A DNA stretch of 49,337 bases from Alteromonadaceae bacterium (GCA_002746115.1 NVXL01000001.1:77109-126445), one strand, 5' to 3'; positions 1 to 8,936 are shown, counted from the stretch's first letter. Program-made: numbers and translations. Notes: generated by a model not told the origin, from the letters alone.

Positions 1-987
1 CTATTGGGAAAAGTTATTCTTGATTTTATGCTTCTGGTTCGTCTTTTAGATCAAGCGGTCAACAGAGTTTTATCCGGATTTCTGTTCCGACGTCTTGATG
101 TGGTAGCGGTCGCTTCTTTATCGTATTCGTCTTTGGCTAATCGCCTTATTGCCCGGCATTTCAAGTCAAAAGGCGTAAAAATAGTATCGTATACACATCT
201 GCTTGAAGGCCATTTTGAACATAAAATGGTGCATTATATTGATACCATTATGTGTGATCATAAATTAATTGGTGGCGACGGTGCTCTTCAAAAGAACTTG
301 AATCCAAGTTACTACCGTACTCCTGAGGTGCACAGCGTTGGGCAGCTTATGTTTTACAAGGTTGCCAAATATATCCGAGAGAATTACTCTGATCGGCAAC
401 ATAAAAAAATACGCGTGGTTTACTTACTGTACACCTACCCTGAAGCTAACTACCTGATTAGTCGCTACCGAATGTTGCCAACCGAAATGTTTAAACAGCA
501 TGCTGAGTTTCTGCGTGGTTGGGGGAAGCAGTCTTCCCAAGATATAGAACTGGTATTACGCCCCTATCAAGGTCAGCCGGTGCAAGTCGAGTTGTTGGAA
601 CAATTGATTAGTGAGTGCGCATTGAATAACGTCACTATCGATTTGGACACTCCCTTGAACGCCTTGATGCTCACCGCAGATACCATTTTATTGGATACTG
701 TTACAACGTCTTTTGGTGAGGCTTCTTTGTTTCCTGCCAATATAGTCGTTAATAATCAAATTTTTAATATCAAACCTGAAAGTCGAGATGATCTTCTTTC
801 TCGATCGACGATTGTCGATAATGCGTCAGATATGTTGAAGGCAACATTGAATCGTAAATCTGAGATCAATCTGGACGATGCTTTAAATAATCGTTTCATG
901 AAAAAGTATGCAATGGGTGCTAAAGGCACTTATTCTGATGTTGTAAACGCGACTTCAGATACTTTGTATCACGTGCTTACATCATGA
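1..987 (+). CDS. LIC12162-like putative sugar transferase, C-terminal part
   Basis: The reading frame is open to the left edge, so the true start lies outside the window. At least 327 residues are visible. The C-terminal half has the layout of LIC12162-type transferases and related GT-B enzymes: a beta-strand ending in LRPYQG, then a segment ending in ADTILLDTVTTSFGEA, which resembles the acceptor/nucleotide loop rich in Asp, Thr and Glu of that family. Proteins of this type are found in loci making CMP-activated acidic sugars. The stop codon overlaps the start of the flippase gene (ATGA), so the two are translationally coupled in the polysaccharide operon. The donor and acceptor cannot be read from the sequence. 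The family assignment is by pattern only and moderately sure; a role in polysaccharide assembly is well supported by context. Confidence 0.6.
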   Translation, partial: LLGKVILDFMLLVRLLDQAVNRVLSGFLFRRLDVVAVASLSYSSLANRLIARHFKSKGVKIVSYTHLLEGHFEHKMVHYIDTIMCDHKLIGGDGALQKNLNPSYYRTPEVHSVGQLMFYKVAKYIRENYSDRQHKKIRVVYLLYTYPEANYLISRYRMLPTEMFKQHAEFLRGWGKQSSQDIELVLRPYQGQPVQVELLEQLISECALNNVTIDLDTPLNALMLTADTILLDTVTTSFGEASLFPANIVVNNQIFNIKPESRDDLLSRSTIVDNASDMLKATLNRKSEINLDDALNNRFMKKYAMGAKGTYSDVVNATSDTLYHVLTS

Positions 988-2531
988 ATCACAAGGATGA
1001 TGATCCGTCCAAACCGAAAGGTGGTCAACAGGATAGACAAAAGCGTTTCTATAAAGACACGCTCATTGTCGTTATCGGAATGTGGTTTATCCGATTGATA
1101 AGAATGCCGTTGCCGATTATTTTGGGTCGAATACTCGGGCCGTATGGATTTGGTGTTTGGAATAGCTTGGAGTTATTTAAAGGCTATTTGAATCTCGTAG
1201 GTATTGGCTATTTAGCGGCGATAGAGCGAGAGGTGCCTTACTACATAGCTAAAGGTCAGAAGAACAAAGCCAACGCATTGATCATGTTTGCTTATTTATG
1301 TAATCTGCTTCAGGTTTTTGTGGTTGGACTGCTGTTTTCGGTAGCCGTATATTTTTTAGTTGACGACCCAAACTCCCCCTACCTAATTGGTGGAATGCTA
1401 GTTGGGCTAAATATCGTATCGGAGCATTTTGTTACCTCAAGGCAGATGACGTTTCGCTGTCTGATGAGGTTTACAGATTTTTCAAAGTTTAAAGTGTACT
1501 TCTCCTTGATTGATCTGACTTTGTTGGCCTACGCATATTTTTTCGGCTTGCACGGTGTGATTATCGGCAATGCCATTAACATGCTTATCAAAGCGATATG
1601 TGTTTCGGTGTATTTTCACCTGAACTATAACGTGAAAAAGTATGTATATTTTAATTTGCTGTTGGCCAAAAAACATTTTCGATTTGCGCTAAGTATGGGC
1701 TTGTTCAAACTATCGATTTTTTCTGTAAGGCGTATCGATTCTAGTTTGATTCTGTTTTTTTTAGGCCCTACACAGATGGGGGTGTTCGCGATGGGGATGG
1801 TCGCTTCGAGTTTTGTTATTGAAATTGCCTTGGCTCTGTCTAATGTTATTTTCCCCTATCTTATGCGCATAAAAGGGGAAGATGGCGATAGTGAGCATGT
1901 AGAAATGGTTGGGTTTCACCAAGTTTTTATTGCTGTTGGTATTGTAATGCCCATCCTTTGTGGGCCGGTTTTGTTTGGCACCAAATGGTTGATTGGCCTG
2001 TTGCTTGTTGACTATTACGGGGTGGTTGAAGTGCTACCGTTTATGTTTGCTTCAGCGATGTGTGTTGGTGGTGTACAGGTAATACACAAGATGTTTTTAG
2101 TGGATAAAACCATCTTTAAGCCTGCTATGTTAAGTGTTGTACAGATCGCCTTGTTTGTTTGTATTTTGTACAGCTTGCGGTGGTTTGATGTCAGCTTATC
2201 TATTTTGGTGACTGCTGCTGTTGGCTCCGCTATTCAAAGCGTATACTTTACATGTAATGCTTTGGTGTGTGCAAAGAACAAGGCCTTAGCACTCAAAATT
2301 ACGTTTATGTCTTTAGTGCAAGTGCTTTACACTGTCTTTGTTTTGGATCGTTTGAATCAGATTGAAATATCCCAATCATATTCAGGGGCTTTTGATGCAA
2401 TCGCTGTTAGTTTTTATTATTATTTACTAGTTTTACCGTTTTCTGCGCTGGTTTGCTATTTATTGGTTAAGGTGCTTAATGTTCAGGTGTTTTCACTTGA
2501 ATCGCAAAGAGATATTAAGAGAGTGAGCTAA
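984..2531 (+). CDS. wzx: Wzx-type oligosaccharide flippase
   Basis: This 515-residue protein is hydrophobic over nearly its whole length, with about twelve predicted membrane segments beginning near residue 25. The N-terminus carries the polysaccharide-transporter pattern in which the first helices are followed by ILGRILGPYGFGVW and an EREVPYY stretch, as in the MATE-like MOP superfamily. It would move undecaprenyl-linked repeat units across the inner membrane for polymerisation by the Wzy protein at 17694-18914. The start overlaps the preceding stop by four bases, and the methyltransferase begins one base after the stop, so it is deep inside an operon. Sequence divergence means that substrate specificity cannot be inferred. 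The symbol is functional rather than a close orthologue call. Confidence 0.85.
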   Translation: MNHKDDDPSKPKGGQQDRQKRFYKDTLIVVIGMWFIRLIRMPLPIILGRILGPYGFGVWNSLELFKGYLNLVGIGYLAAIEREVPYYIAKGQKNKANALIMFAYLCNLLQVFVVGLLFSVAVYFLVDDPNSPYLIGGMLVGLNIVSEHFVTSRQMTFRCLMRFTDFSKFKVYFSLIDLTLLAYAYFFGLHGVIIGNAINMLIKAICVSVYFHLNYNVKKYVYFNLLLAKKHFRFALSMGLFKLSIFSVRRIDSSLILFFLGPTQMGVFAMGMVASSFVIEIALALSNVIFPYLMRIKGEDGDSEHVEMVGFHQVFIAVGIVMPILCGPVLFGTKWLIGLLLVDYYGVVEVLPFMFASAMCVGGVQVIHKMFLVDKTIFKPAMLSVVQIALFVCILYSLRWFDVSLSILVTAAVGSAIQSVYFTCNALVCAKNKALALKITFMSLVQVLYTVFVLDRLNQIEISQSYSGAFDAIAVSFYYYLLVLPFSALVCYLLVKVLNVQVFSLESQRDIKRVS

Positions 2532-2532
2532 T

Positions 2533-3321
2533 ATGAAGTTTGTTGCGAAGTTCGTTAGAGCCTTGGTTGGTTTAGTTGTGTCTATTCTGCCTCCTTATAT
2601 ACGTATGTATGTATCGGAATCTTCTAGGCTTGTTCGAGAGATTGAGCTTAACGGCGTGAAAATGAAATATGTTTGTCGGAGTCGTGGAGAATACCTATCT
2701 CGCGCAATCGAAGCTTTCAAAGAACCAGATACGATTTGGTGGATCGACAATACAGTTAAGAGTGGTGTTTTCATTGATATCGGTGCTTGTGTTGGTACTT
2801 ACGGTATTTACGCCGCCAAGAAAGGTAATTTAAGTAAAGTGATTGCTATCGAGCCTTCTCACGCTAGTTTTCACGCGTTAAATGAGAATGTTACTGAGAA
2901 TGGTCTTCGAGGTAAGTTTTTGACTATTTGTTCTGCTCTTGGTGAAACACGAACGGTTACAACTATTAACCTATCATCTACCCAAGCGGGTTCTTCAATG
3001 CATACAGTTGGCGATGAAAATGCTGACACCAATGACGTTATCAATATCAATCAAATCACCCCAGACTTCTTAACGCCTTGGTTAGATTTTAGTGAAGATG
3101 TTCACGTTAAAATCGATGTTGATGGTATGGAAGAGGAGATACTGCGTGCGATTGGTGGTTTATTAGTAAATAAATCGTTTAAGTCAATTGCGATTGAAGT
3201 TACCCCTGAAAGTGTTGACGCGACAGTGAAGGCGTTAAATGACGCGGGTTTGACACAGTTAGATTGTCCGCATCAAAAACCCGAATCAGTGAATGGTTAT
3301 AACTTGTTTTTTGCTCGTTAA
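2533..3321 (+). CDS. FkbM family SAM-dependent methyltransferase
   Basis: The 262-residue product has the Rossmann SAM-binding motif IDIGACVGTYG at residues 81-91, followed by an acidic residue in the second strand (AIEPSH), and the FkbM hallmark VKIDVDGMEEEILRAI in the C-terminal half. FkbM enzymes O-methylate sugars or related hydroxyl groups. A weakly hydrophobic N-terminus (residues 8-24) could associate with the membrane. It follows the flippase by one base. Its likely job is to methylate a hydroxyl on the repeat unit or one of its precursors. A non-coding gap of about 136 bases follows before the acidic-sugar module, so it may be the last gene of an upstream transcription unit. Confidence 0.83.
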   Translation: MKFVAKFVRALVGLVVSILPPYIRMYVSESSRLVREIELNGVKMKYVCRSRGEYLSRAIEAFKEPDTIWWIDNTVKSGVFIDIGACVGTYGIYAAKKGNLSKVIAIEPSHASFHALNENVTENGLRGKFLTICSALGETRTVTTINLSSTQAGSSMHTVGDENADTNDVININQITPDFLTPWLDFSEDVHVKIDVDGMEEEILRAIGGLLVNKSFKSIAIEVTPESVDATVKALNDAGLTQLDCPHQKPESVNGYNLFFAR

Positions 3322-3457
3322 AATAGCGAGTAGCTCACTCGTATAGCGTCCTTGAACAGTCGAGATTTTTACTTAATTCAAGCTTTTGCTCAATAGTAAT
3401 ATGTCCCAAACAAGAGGCCGACGCTGCATAGATGTAATAATGTAGCGGAGATAAATT

Positions 3458-4447
3458 ATGAAAAAAATATTAGTAACAACCGTACCTTTTGGCGCAAACA
3501 ATTGCTTACCGCTTGAATTGCTAGAAAATGCAGGCGTGGAGTGTGTCATCAACCCGTATAACAAAAAACTAACGGAAGATGAGTTGTTTGAACTCGTACC
3601 CGAGTATGATGCACTGATTGCGGGAACGGAGAAAATTACTCGACGGATAATGGACAATGCGCCGAATCTAAAACTCATTAGTCGTGTAGGTATCGGACTT
3701 GATGGTGTTGATTTGGCCGCAGCGAGAGAGAAAGGTATTTCCGTCTGTTATACGCCGGAAGCGCCGGCACCCGCGGTTGCTGAGCTGACGATTGGCATGA
3801 TTTTATCCTTGTTACGTTCTATTCATCTCGCTAACCGTCAGGTGCATGATGGTGTTTGGCAGCGACGTTTTGGTCGCAGAATCTCAGAAGTCACTATCGG
3901 TATTATTGGTTTAGGGCGAATTGGCCAGCGTGTTATTCGACGTTTAGGTGGGTTTGGCACACCAAGAATTTTAGTTAATGATGTAAACCCTGATATGAAT
4001 GCAATTCCTCAGCAAAAGCTTGAATTTGTATCTAAAGAAGTAATTTACCGGGAAGCGGATGTTATTTCCTTGCATCTACCGTTGACCCACCTGACGGATA
4101 ATATGATTGGCAAAACTGAATTGCTATCAATGAAAAAAGATGCGCTTATTGTGAATACTTCCCGAGGCGGCATCATTAATGAACAAGACTTGCATGACGT
4201 GTTGACCTCTGGCCACCTTGAAGGCGCAGCTATCGATGTTTTTGAAAAAGAGCCTTATGATGGTGTGTTGCAGAAGGTTGAGAATTGCTTACTCACCGCG
4301 CATATGGGGTCAATGTCATACGACTGTCGTGCACGGATGGAGATTGAAGCGACGCAAGAAATTGTACGTTTTTTCGGTGGTGATTCTCTTGCTTCGCCTG
4401 TTCCGGAAACAGAATATCGTATGCAAGCGTCTCGTGCGGCTAAGTAG
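3458..4447 (+). CDS. D-2-hydroxyacid dehydrogenase (phosphoglycerate dehydrogenase-like)
   Basis: This 329-residue protein is a complete D-isomer-specific 2-hydroxyacid dehydrogenase. The NAD-binding motif GLGRIG is at residues 151-156 and Asp175 at the end of the next strand favours NAD over NADP. The catalytic set is Arg236 (NTSRGG), Glu265 (FEKEP) and His282 (AHMGS). It lacks the C-terminal ACT domain of housekeeping SerA, so serine biosynthesis is less likely. A ribosome-binding site (GGAG) lies ahead of the ATG. It heads the module that continues with a HAD phosphatase, an HpcH/HpaI aldolase and two CMP-sugar synthetases. A reasonable inference is that it interconverts a 2-hydroxy acid and a 2-oxo acid used by the aldolase, for example glycerate and hydroxypyruvate, or reduces or oxidises the aldol product. 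The substrate is not determinable from sequence. Confidence 0.85.
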   Translation: MKKILVTTVPFGANNCLPLELLENAGVECVINPYNKKLTEDELFELVPEYDALIAGTEKITRRIMDNAPNLKLISRVGIGLDGVDLAAAREKGISVCYTPEAPAPAVAELTIGMILSLLRSIHLANRQVHDGVWQRRFGRRISEVTIGIIGLGRIGQRVIRRLGGFGTPRILVNDVNPDMNAIPQQKLEFVSKEVIYREADVISLHLPLTHLTDNMIGKTELLSMKKDALIVNTSRGGIINEQDLHDVLTSGHLEGAAIDVFEKEPYDGVLQKVENCLLTAHMGSMSYDCRARMEIEATQEIVRFFGGDSLASPVPETEYRMQASRAAK

Positions 4448-4459
4448 TGAGTGCTAAGT

Positions 4460-5107
4460 ATGTCCGACGTTAAAAAAATACTCGATTCAAGCCGAATGAT
4501 CATCTGGGATTTTGATGGGGTCATTAAAGATTCTGTTGCCATAAAAGGGCGGCTGTTTCGTGATCTTTTTAATGCCGAGTTCGGTGATGAAATTTCGAAC
4601 CGAGTTTTACAGCACCACAAAGCTCACGGTGGTGTTTCGCGCTATGAAAAAATACCACTGTATTTGAGTTGGTGTTTCGACACCGTGGATGATGCCTTGG
4701 TTGATCGTTATCTTGGTAAGTTTTCCGAGCAGACCATTAAAGCGGTTGTGAACTCAAATTGGATCGTTGGCGTTCAAGATTACTTGATGTCGAATTACCA
4801 ACATAAAACATTTGTTCTGGTATCCGCAACGCCACAAGATGAGATAGAAATAATTTTGGCGCAGCTCGGTATTGCAAAGTGTTTTTCTGTGGTTTATGGC
4901 GCTCCGGCGGCGAAAGTCGATGCCGTCAAAGAGTGTCTTACCCGCATAAATATACCTGCTGAACAGGCTGTATTTATTGGCGATGCACCGACAGATTATA
5001 AGGCGGCGATAAACAACTCAGTACCGTTCCTACTTCGTTCAGACGGTAGTGATGATAATATCCCTGGCTATACAGGTCATACTATAAGAGATTTTTGCGA
5101 TGTTTAA
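4460..5107 (+). CDS. HAD-superfamily phosphatase
   Basis: The HAD motifs are all present: motif I WDFDGV with nucleophile Asp17 and acid/base Asp19, motif II in VLVSATP, a conserved Lys in the AAKVDA region, and motif IV GDAPTDYKAA. A helical cap between motifs I and II makes it a subclass I phosphoglycolate phosphatase-like enzyme of 215 residues. I prefer the ATG at 4460; an in-frame GTG at 4451 is also possible. It sits 12 bases after the dehydrogenase and overlaps the aldolase start by eight bases, so translation is coupled. By analogy with KdsC in Kdo synthesis, it may remove a phosphate from an intermediate before CMP activation. That role is inference from position, not from the sequence. 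Confidence 0.82.
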   Translation: MSDVKKILDSSRMIIWDFDGVIKDSVAIKGRLFRDLFNAEFGDEISNRVLQHHKAHGGVSRYEKIPLYLSWCFDTVDDALVDRYLGKFSEQTIKAVVNSNWIVGVQDYLMSNYQHKTFVLVSATPQDEIEIILAQLGIAKCFSVVYGAPAAKVDAVKECLTRINIPAEQAVFIGDAPTDYKAAINNSVPFLLRSDGSDDNIPGYTGHTIRDFCDV

Positions 5108-5867
5108 TAAGTTGGAAGCAATTGAGCGTGTTCGAGAAAAATTACGAACCGGAGGCCGCTCCCTCGGTAGTTGGATGCAGCTTCCAAATTCATCCGTGGC
5201 GGAAATTTTAGGCGATGCCGGTTACGATTGGGTTGCTGTCGATATGGAGCATGGTGCTTTTAGTAAAGCCTTACTTCCTGATATTTTTCGAGCATTGGAG
5301 CTCGGCGGTACACTGCCTTTTGCACGTTTGGCTCAAGGCTCCGTGAAAGACTGTAAAGATGCACTCGATGCCGGTGCTGCTGGCGTGATTATCCCAATGA
5401 TTCGCGATGCTGAACATGTCAAAGAAGTGTTAGGGCATTGTTGCTGGCCACCAGCAGGAACCCGTGGCGTGGGTTTTAGCCGCGCTAACTTATTCGGTAA
5501 GAGGTTCGAAGAATACCGAAAAGAAGCCCAAAAGCCGTTTTTTGCGGCGATGATAGAAAATGTATCTGCCGCAGAGCAAGCGGGCGAGATTGCACAGATT
5601 GCAGGGCTTGATGCCTTGTTGATCGGACCGTATGACCTATCGGCATCTATGGGGATGACCGGAGAGTTTGATCGGCCAGAATTTAAAGCAGTAATAGAGA
5701 AGGTTCTTACGTCATGTGCCGCGCATAATATGGCGTGTGGTATTCATGTGGTTGAACCGTCACCTACGATGTTAAATGAAGCCATTGAAAAAGGTTATCG
5801 TTTTAACGCATATTCAATTGATTCGCTGTTTTTGATGCGTGCTTCTGAATCACCTGATTTGGCTTAA
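5100..5867 (+). CDS. HpcH/HpaI-family pyruvate-type class II aldolase
   Basis: The 255-residue product has the full length and active site of HpcH/HpaI aldolases: His51 in DMEHG, Arg76 in FARL, and the metal ligands Glu153 (MIEN) and Asp179 (GPYDLSAS), with the glycine-rich loop GTRGVGFSRAN. The family performs reversible aldol cleavage or addition of pyruvate (and in some members hydroxypyruvate) to an aldehyde using a divalent metal. In catabolic operons it degrades hydroxyphenylacetate products. Here it lies between a phosphatase and two CMP-sugar synthetases, so a biosynthetic aldol addition giving a 2-ulosonic acid is the more plausible role. Its start overlaps the HAD gene by eight bases. 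The aldehyde partner is unknown. Confidence 0.88.
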   Translation: MFNKLEAIERVREKLRTGGRSLGSWMQLPNSSVAEILGDAGYDWVAVDMEHGAFSKALLPDIFRALELGGTLPFARLAQGSVKDCKDALDAGAAGVIIPMIRDAEHVKEVLGHCCWPPAGTRGVGFSRANLFGKRFEEYRKEAQKPFFAAMIENVSAAEQAGEIAQIAGLDALLIGPYDLSASMGMTGEFDRPEFKAVIEKVLTSCAAHNMACGIHVVEPSPTMLNEAIEKGYRFNAYSIDSLFLMRASESPDLA

Positions 5868-5895
5868 TTGAATAAATTTACCGGAGTAGCTAAGA

Positions 5896-6651
5896 ATGAA
5901 AATATTAGGTGTCATACCAGCACGATTGCACTCCCAGCGAGTTAAGGAAAAGGCTTTAGTCGATATTTGCGGTATGCCGATGGTTGTACACGTATACTTA
6001 CGAACTAAGCTGTGTGGCGTGTTTGATGATGTAGTTGTCGCAACAGATAGCCAAAAAATTGTAGATGTTGTTGAGTCCTATGGCGGTAAAGCAATACTTA
6101 CCTCCGATAAACATCGAAACCCGACTGAGCGCTTGCATGAAGTTTCTTGTAACGTTGATCACGATATCATCATGTTAGTCAATGGCGATGAGCCGTTGGT
6201 GCGACCTTGTGATATTGAACTCAGTTTGGATACCTTGTTAAAGAGTGAGAATGCAGATGCATCGATTCTTGCAGTTAAATTTAATAAATTTAACTCTCCT
6301 TCAGATTTCAAGGTGGTATTGAATAATCGCAATGAAATTATGTATATCTCTCGTAGTGATATACCGTCACCAGGTAAAAACGAGGTCGATTACATGCTTA
6401 AGGCTTATCATGTGATGGCCTTTAAGCGTAATACGCTTAAACGTTACTCCGAGTTACCGTTAGAGAGAGTTGAGCGTATTGAAGAGCATGAGCATATACG
6501 GCTATTAGTGAACGGCATGAAAATGCAGGCGTCAGTGATCGACTATGAGTGTTTCAGTGTTGATACCCAAGCGGATCTTGACTGGGTTAGGTCTGTTATA
6601 CCAAAAGATGAAATTTTTCAACAATATAAAGATACAAAGACGCGGAGTTAA
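5896..6651 (+). CDS. KdsB-like CMP-sugar synthetase, divergent copy
   Basis: This 251-residue cytidylyltransferase has the N-terminal nucleotide-binding motif IPARLHSQRV, the metal-site motif NGDEP with Asp98, the ISRSDIP strand and the C-terminal SVDT motif with Asp223. It therefore belongs to the KdsB family, which transfers CMP to the anomeric hydroxyl of 2-ulosonic acids. Several normally invariant positions differ: the usual QGDEP is NGDEP (Asn96), RLP is RVK, and TDRIAE is TERLHE. It is one of two adjacent, strongly different copies. Neither is next to kdsA, kdsD or lpxK-type genes, so neither looks like the housekeeping Kdo enzyme. The sequence supports activation of a Kdo-like acid, but not which one. 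A ribosome-binding site (CGGAG) precedes the ATG. Confidence 0.8.
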   Translation: MKILGVIPARLHSQRVKEKALVDICGMPMVVHVYLRTKLCGVFDDVVVATDSQKIVDVVESYGGKAILTSDKHRNPTERLHEVSCNVDHDIIMLVNGDEPLVRPCDIELSLDTLLKSENADASILAVKFNKFNSPSDFKVVLNNRNEIMYISRSDIPSPGKNEVDYMLKAYHVMAFKRNTLKRYSELPLERVERIEEHEHIRLLVNGMKMQASVIDYECFSVDTQADLDWVRSVIPKDEIFQQYKDTKTRS

Positions 6652-6653
6652 TT

Positions 6654-7418
6654 ATGAAAACTATCGGAATAATCCCGGCTCGAATGGCGTCTTCCAGATT
6701 ACCACGTAAACCTATGGCTCTTATCCATGGCATTCCTATGGTGGGGCATTGTTGGTTTCGTAGCAAGCTCAGCAAACTAGATGAAGTGTATATCGCCACT
6801 TGCGATGAAGTTATCAATGAATACGCACAAACGATTGGTGCGAAGTGCATTATGACTTCGGATAAGCATGAGCGCGCAACTGACCGTATCGCGGAAGCCG
6901 TTGACGTGATTGAGGCGGATCTAGGTAAAAGCCTTGAAACCGTCGTGCTGATTCAAGGTGATGAGCCGATGCTAACACCTGAGATGATCGATCTTGCCGT
7001 CGATGGCTTGGCAAAAAATGCCTCTGTCGAAGTGGTTAACTTGATGGCTGATATCCTAACGGAAGAAGAAGCTGAAGATCCGAATGAAATTAAAGTTGTT
7101 GTAGATCGTAATAATAACGCGCTTTATTTTTCTCGCTCACGCATCCCAAACTTGGTAAAAGCCGACAGTAAGAGCCTTGCCAAAAAACAAATATGTATCA
7201 TCCCATTCCGTCGTGACTTCTTAACGCGTTATTCTGATATGGAAGAGACCTACCTTGAACAGTGCGAATCGGTTGATATGATGCGAATATTGGAAAATGG
7301 CGAAAACGTATTGATGGTAGATGTACCTCCTGGAACTATGAGCGTTGATACTCAGCAGGATCTCGATCGAGTCACTGAACTGATGATTGATGATCAATTA
7401 ATGAAAAGCTACGCTTAA
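6654..7418 (+). CDS. KdsB-like CMP-sugar synthetase, second copy
   Basis: This 254-residue enzyme starts two bases after the preceding cytidylyltransferase gene and is its distant paralogue. It keeps the canonical residues IPARMASSRLPRKP, TDRIAE, QGDEP (Gln101, Asp103) and the C-terminal SVDTQQDLDR. The segment after the YFSRSRIP strand, which in KdsB starts with a His, reads KKQICIIPFRR here, so the sugar-binding face differs from Kdo synthetase. The pair may activate two different ulosonic acids or form a heteromeric enzyme. A gap of about 95 bases follows before the putative transferase. Assignment to the cytidylyltransferase family is firm; the substrate is inference. Confidence 0.82.
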   Translation: MKTIGIIPARMASSRLPRKPMALIHGIPMVGHCWFRSKLSKLDEVYIATCDEVINEYAQTIGAKCIMTSDKHERATDRIAEAVDVIEADLGKSLETVVLIQGDEPMLTPEMIDLAVDGLAKNASVEVVNLMADILTEEEAEDPNEIKVVVDRNNNALYFSRSRIPNLVKADSKSLAKKQICIIPFRRDFLTRYSDMEETYLEQCESVDMMRILENGENVLMVDVPPGTMSVDTQQDLDRVTELMIDDQLMKSYA

Positions 7419-7513
7419 TCGCGCGGCTCGAAGTATAAGTTGTTCTGGCGTTAAACATTTGAGTGTGAATGACATGTGGTCTCGACGGGTTTGCTGGAAG
7501 TTGAAGGGTATTG

Positions 7514-8902
7514 ATGAGAACTGAGATTGTTAAACTGGTGGACGCTTATACTGATGCGTGTAACCGCTATTTTCGAGACCTAGATACAAAACTCGACGGC
7601 TTCCCCAAGGACTACCCGTCGATTATCTTTGAGCTCAATGCTGAGACACATCCGACGTTTTGCAAAGCCGTGCTTAACGGTGAGGCTTTTCAAAATAAGT
7701 TGGCAGGCGGAGCCGTTTGGAAGCCTTTAATAAGCTCTGCGATTCGTGATGTTATTAAATACTTAATACTTAAAATTATCGTTTTAGTATCCTTGTTTTC
7801 TCGGCGCGGGACGTCTGTTAAAACACAGCTCAAGCAGGCGAAGAACTTTTTAGTTACGTACTTAGATAGTCGTTCGGGGCAATTGGATCAAAAAGACTTC
7901 AATATGGAAGCAGGCTCTATATTTGATCAAGGTGCGTGGTTGAAAATGGGGGTTCGTCTCCCTTCAATTAGTTGGCTTGATTATTTTCGTAGCGAGAGAG
8001 CCGGTATCGTATGTGTTGAACGCCATTTTAAATTTCGTTATCTATTTGGATTTTACGTTTCAAGTTATAAAATTTTATTGAAGCTTAAGCGAGCGGGGCA
8101 ATTGTCCAGCCCTTTAGGCATCGCTTTTTTAGATGATTTCACCTCAGGACATGCGACATTTTCATGGCAGTACTCGCACGCTTTGCGACACCTTATTGAG
8201 CGAACAGAAAAAAGTGATTTGAACATTGCGCTTCCCATGGAACAGCAAGATTGGATGATGTTATCGGTTTATCATTTGAAGAAATCTGTTGGCGGAAAAA
8301 TATGGGCGATACAGAACGGTTTAAGACCTGTTGGTAATTTGAACTTATATAACTTCGACGATGCGCCAGCCTATCGACAGTCAGGTTTTGACCGAATTTA
8401 TTATGTGCCTCCCACTTGGGATAGTTTCTGGAAAGGTCTTGGACATAAAAGCGAAGCTATTGGAATGCCGAAGCATCGTTTTTCAAATGCCTCGTATGCC
8501 GTTACTATTGACAAGCAATCAAAGCGTGCGCTTTATATAGGTGGCGTGAGTGTTCTGAAGTTTAATCAAGATATAGAGCTGTTACTTGCGCTCGGTGAAG
8601 ATTGGGAGATTTGTGCAAAAATCCACCCGACCATGCCGTCGTCACCTTTAATCGATAAGGTAACCTCGGTTTCAGATATAGCCGAGGGCGAATTTAGTTT
8701 TATCGTATATTCGAATACAGCAATGGTGTTTCAGCTTCAAGCTGATCGAGAGCGCATGTTCTTTTTTAGCTATCCACAAGAGTTGTTACTCAACCCTGTT
8801 TGTAGTGTGGATGATTGGCACGACACAACAATTTACATGCCGAGTGCTGATGACTGTGTTGAAAATTCACGTTACTTGGCATCGAAAATAGTAGAAAGTT
8901 AG
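7514..8902 (+). CDS. Putative CMP-ulosonate glycosyltransferase (GT-B, HP and S motifs)
   Basis: The 462-residue product has no signal peptide. Residues 72-95 are hydrophobic and could contact the membrane. The C-terminal half looks like the donor domain of GT-B enzymes that use CMP-acidic sugars: a strand-loop RALYIGGVS, then AKIHPTMP with the His-Pro pair near 371-372, then [14 protein letters not shown] with Ser-Asn-Thr near 400-402. The HP and S/T motifs are the CMP-binding signature of bacterial polysialyltransferases and Kdo transferases. A middle segment [11 protein letters not shown] resembles the acceptor-side loop. It follows two cytidylyltransferase genes, which fits a transferase for their product. 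The ATG at 7514 is chosen over an in-frame TTG three bases earlier. No experimentally known family is recognised with certainty. Confidence 0.6.
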   Translation: MRTEIVKLVDAYTDACNRYFRDLDTKLDGFPKDYPSIIFELNAETHPTFCKAVLNGEAFQNKLAGGAVWKPLISSAIRDVIKYLILKIIVLVSLFSRRGTSVKTQLKQAKNFLVTYLDSRSGQLDQKDFNMEAGSIFDQGAWLKMGVRLPSISWLDYFRSERAGIVCVERHFKFRYLFGFYVSSYKILLKLKRAGQLSSPLGIAFLDDFTSGHATFSWQYSHALRHLIERTEKSDLNIALPMEQQDWMMLSVYHLKKSVGGKIWAIQNGLRPVGNLNLYNFDDAPAYRQSGFDRIYYVPPTWDSFWKGLGHKSEAIGMPKHRFSNASYAVTIDKQSKRALYIGGVSVLKFNQDIELLLALGEDWEICAKIHPTMPSSPLIDKVTSVSDIAEGEFSFIVYSNTAMVFQLQADRERMFFFSYPQELLLNPVCSVDDWHDTTIYMPSADDCVENSRYLASKIVES

Positions 8903-8936
8903 ACGGCGTTATCGTCGTTCTTTAGCGGAGGGTTTT

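Noticed and set aside
5100-5867. Catabolic HpaI of aromatic degradation
   Set aside because: None of the hpa/hpc pathway genes is near; the neighbours are CMP-sugar synthetases and polysaccharide genes.
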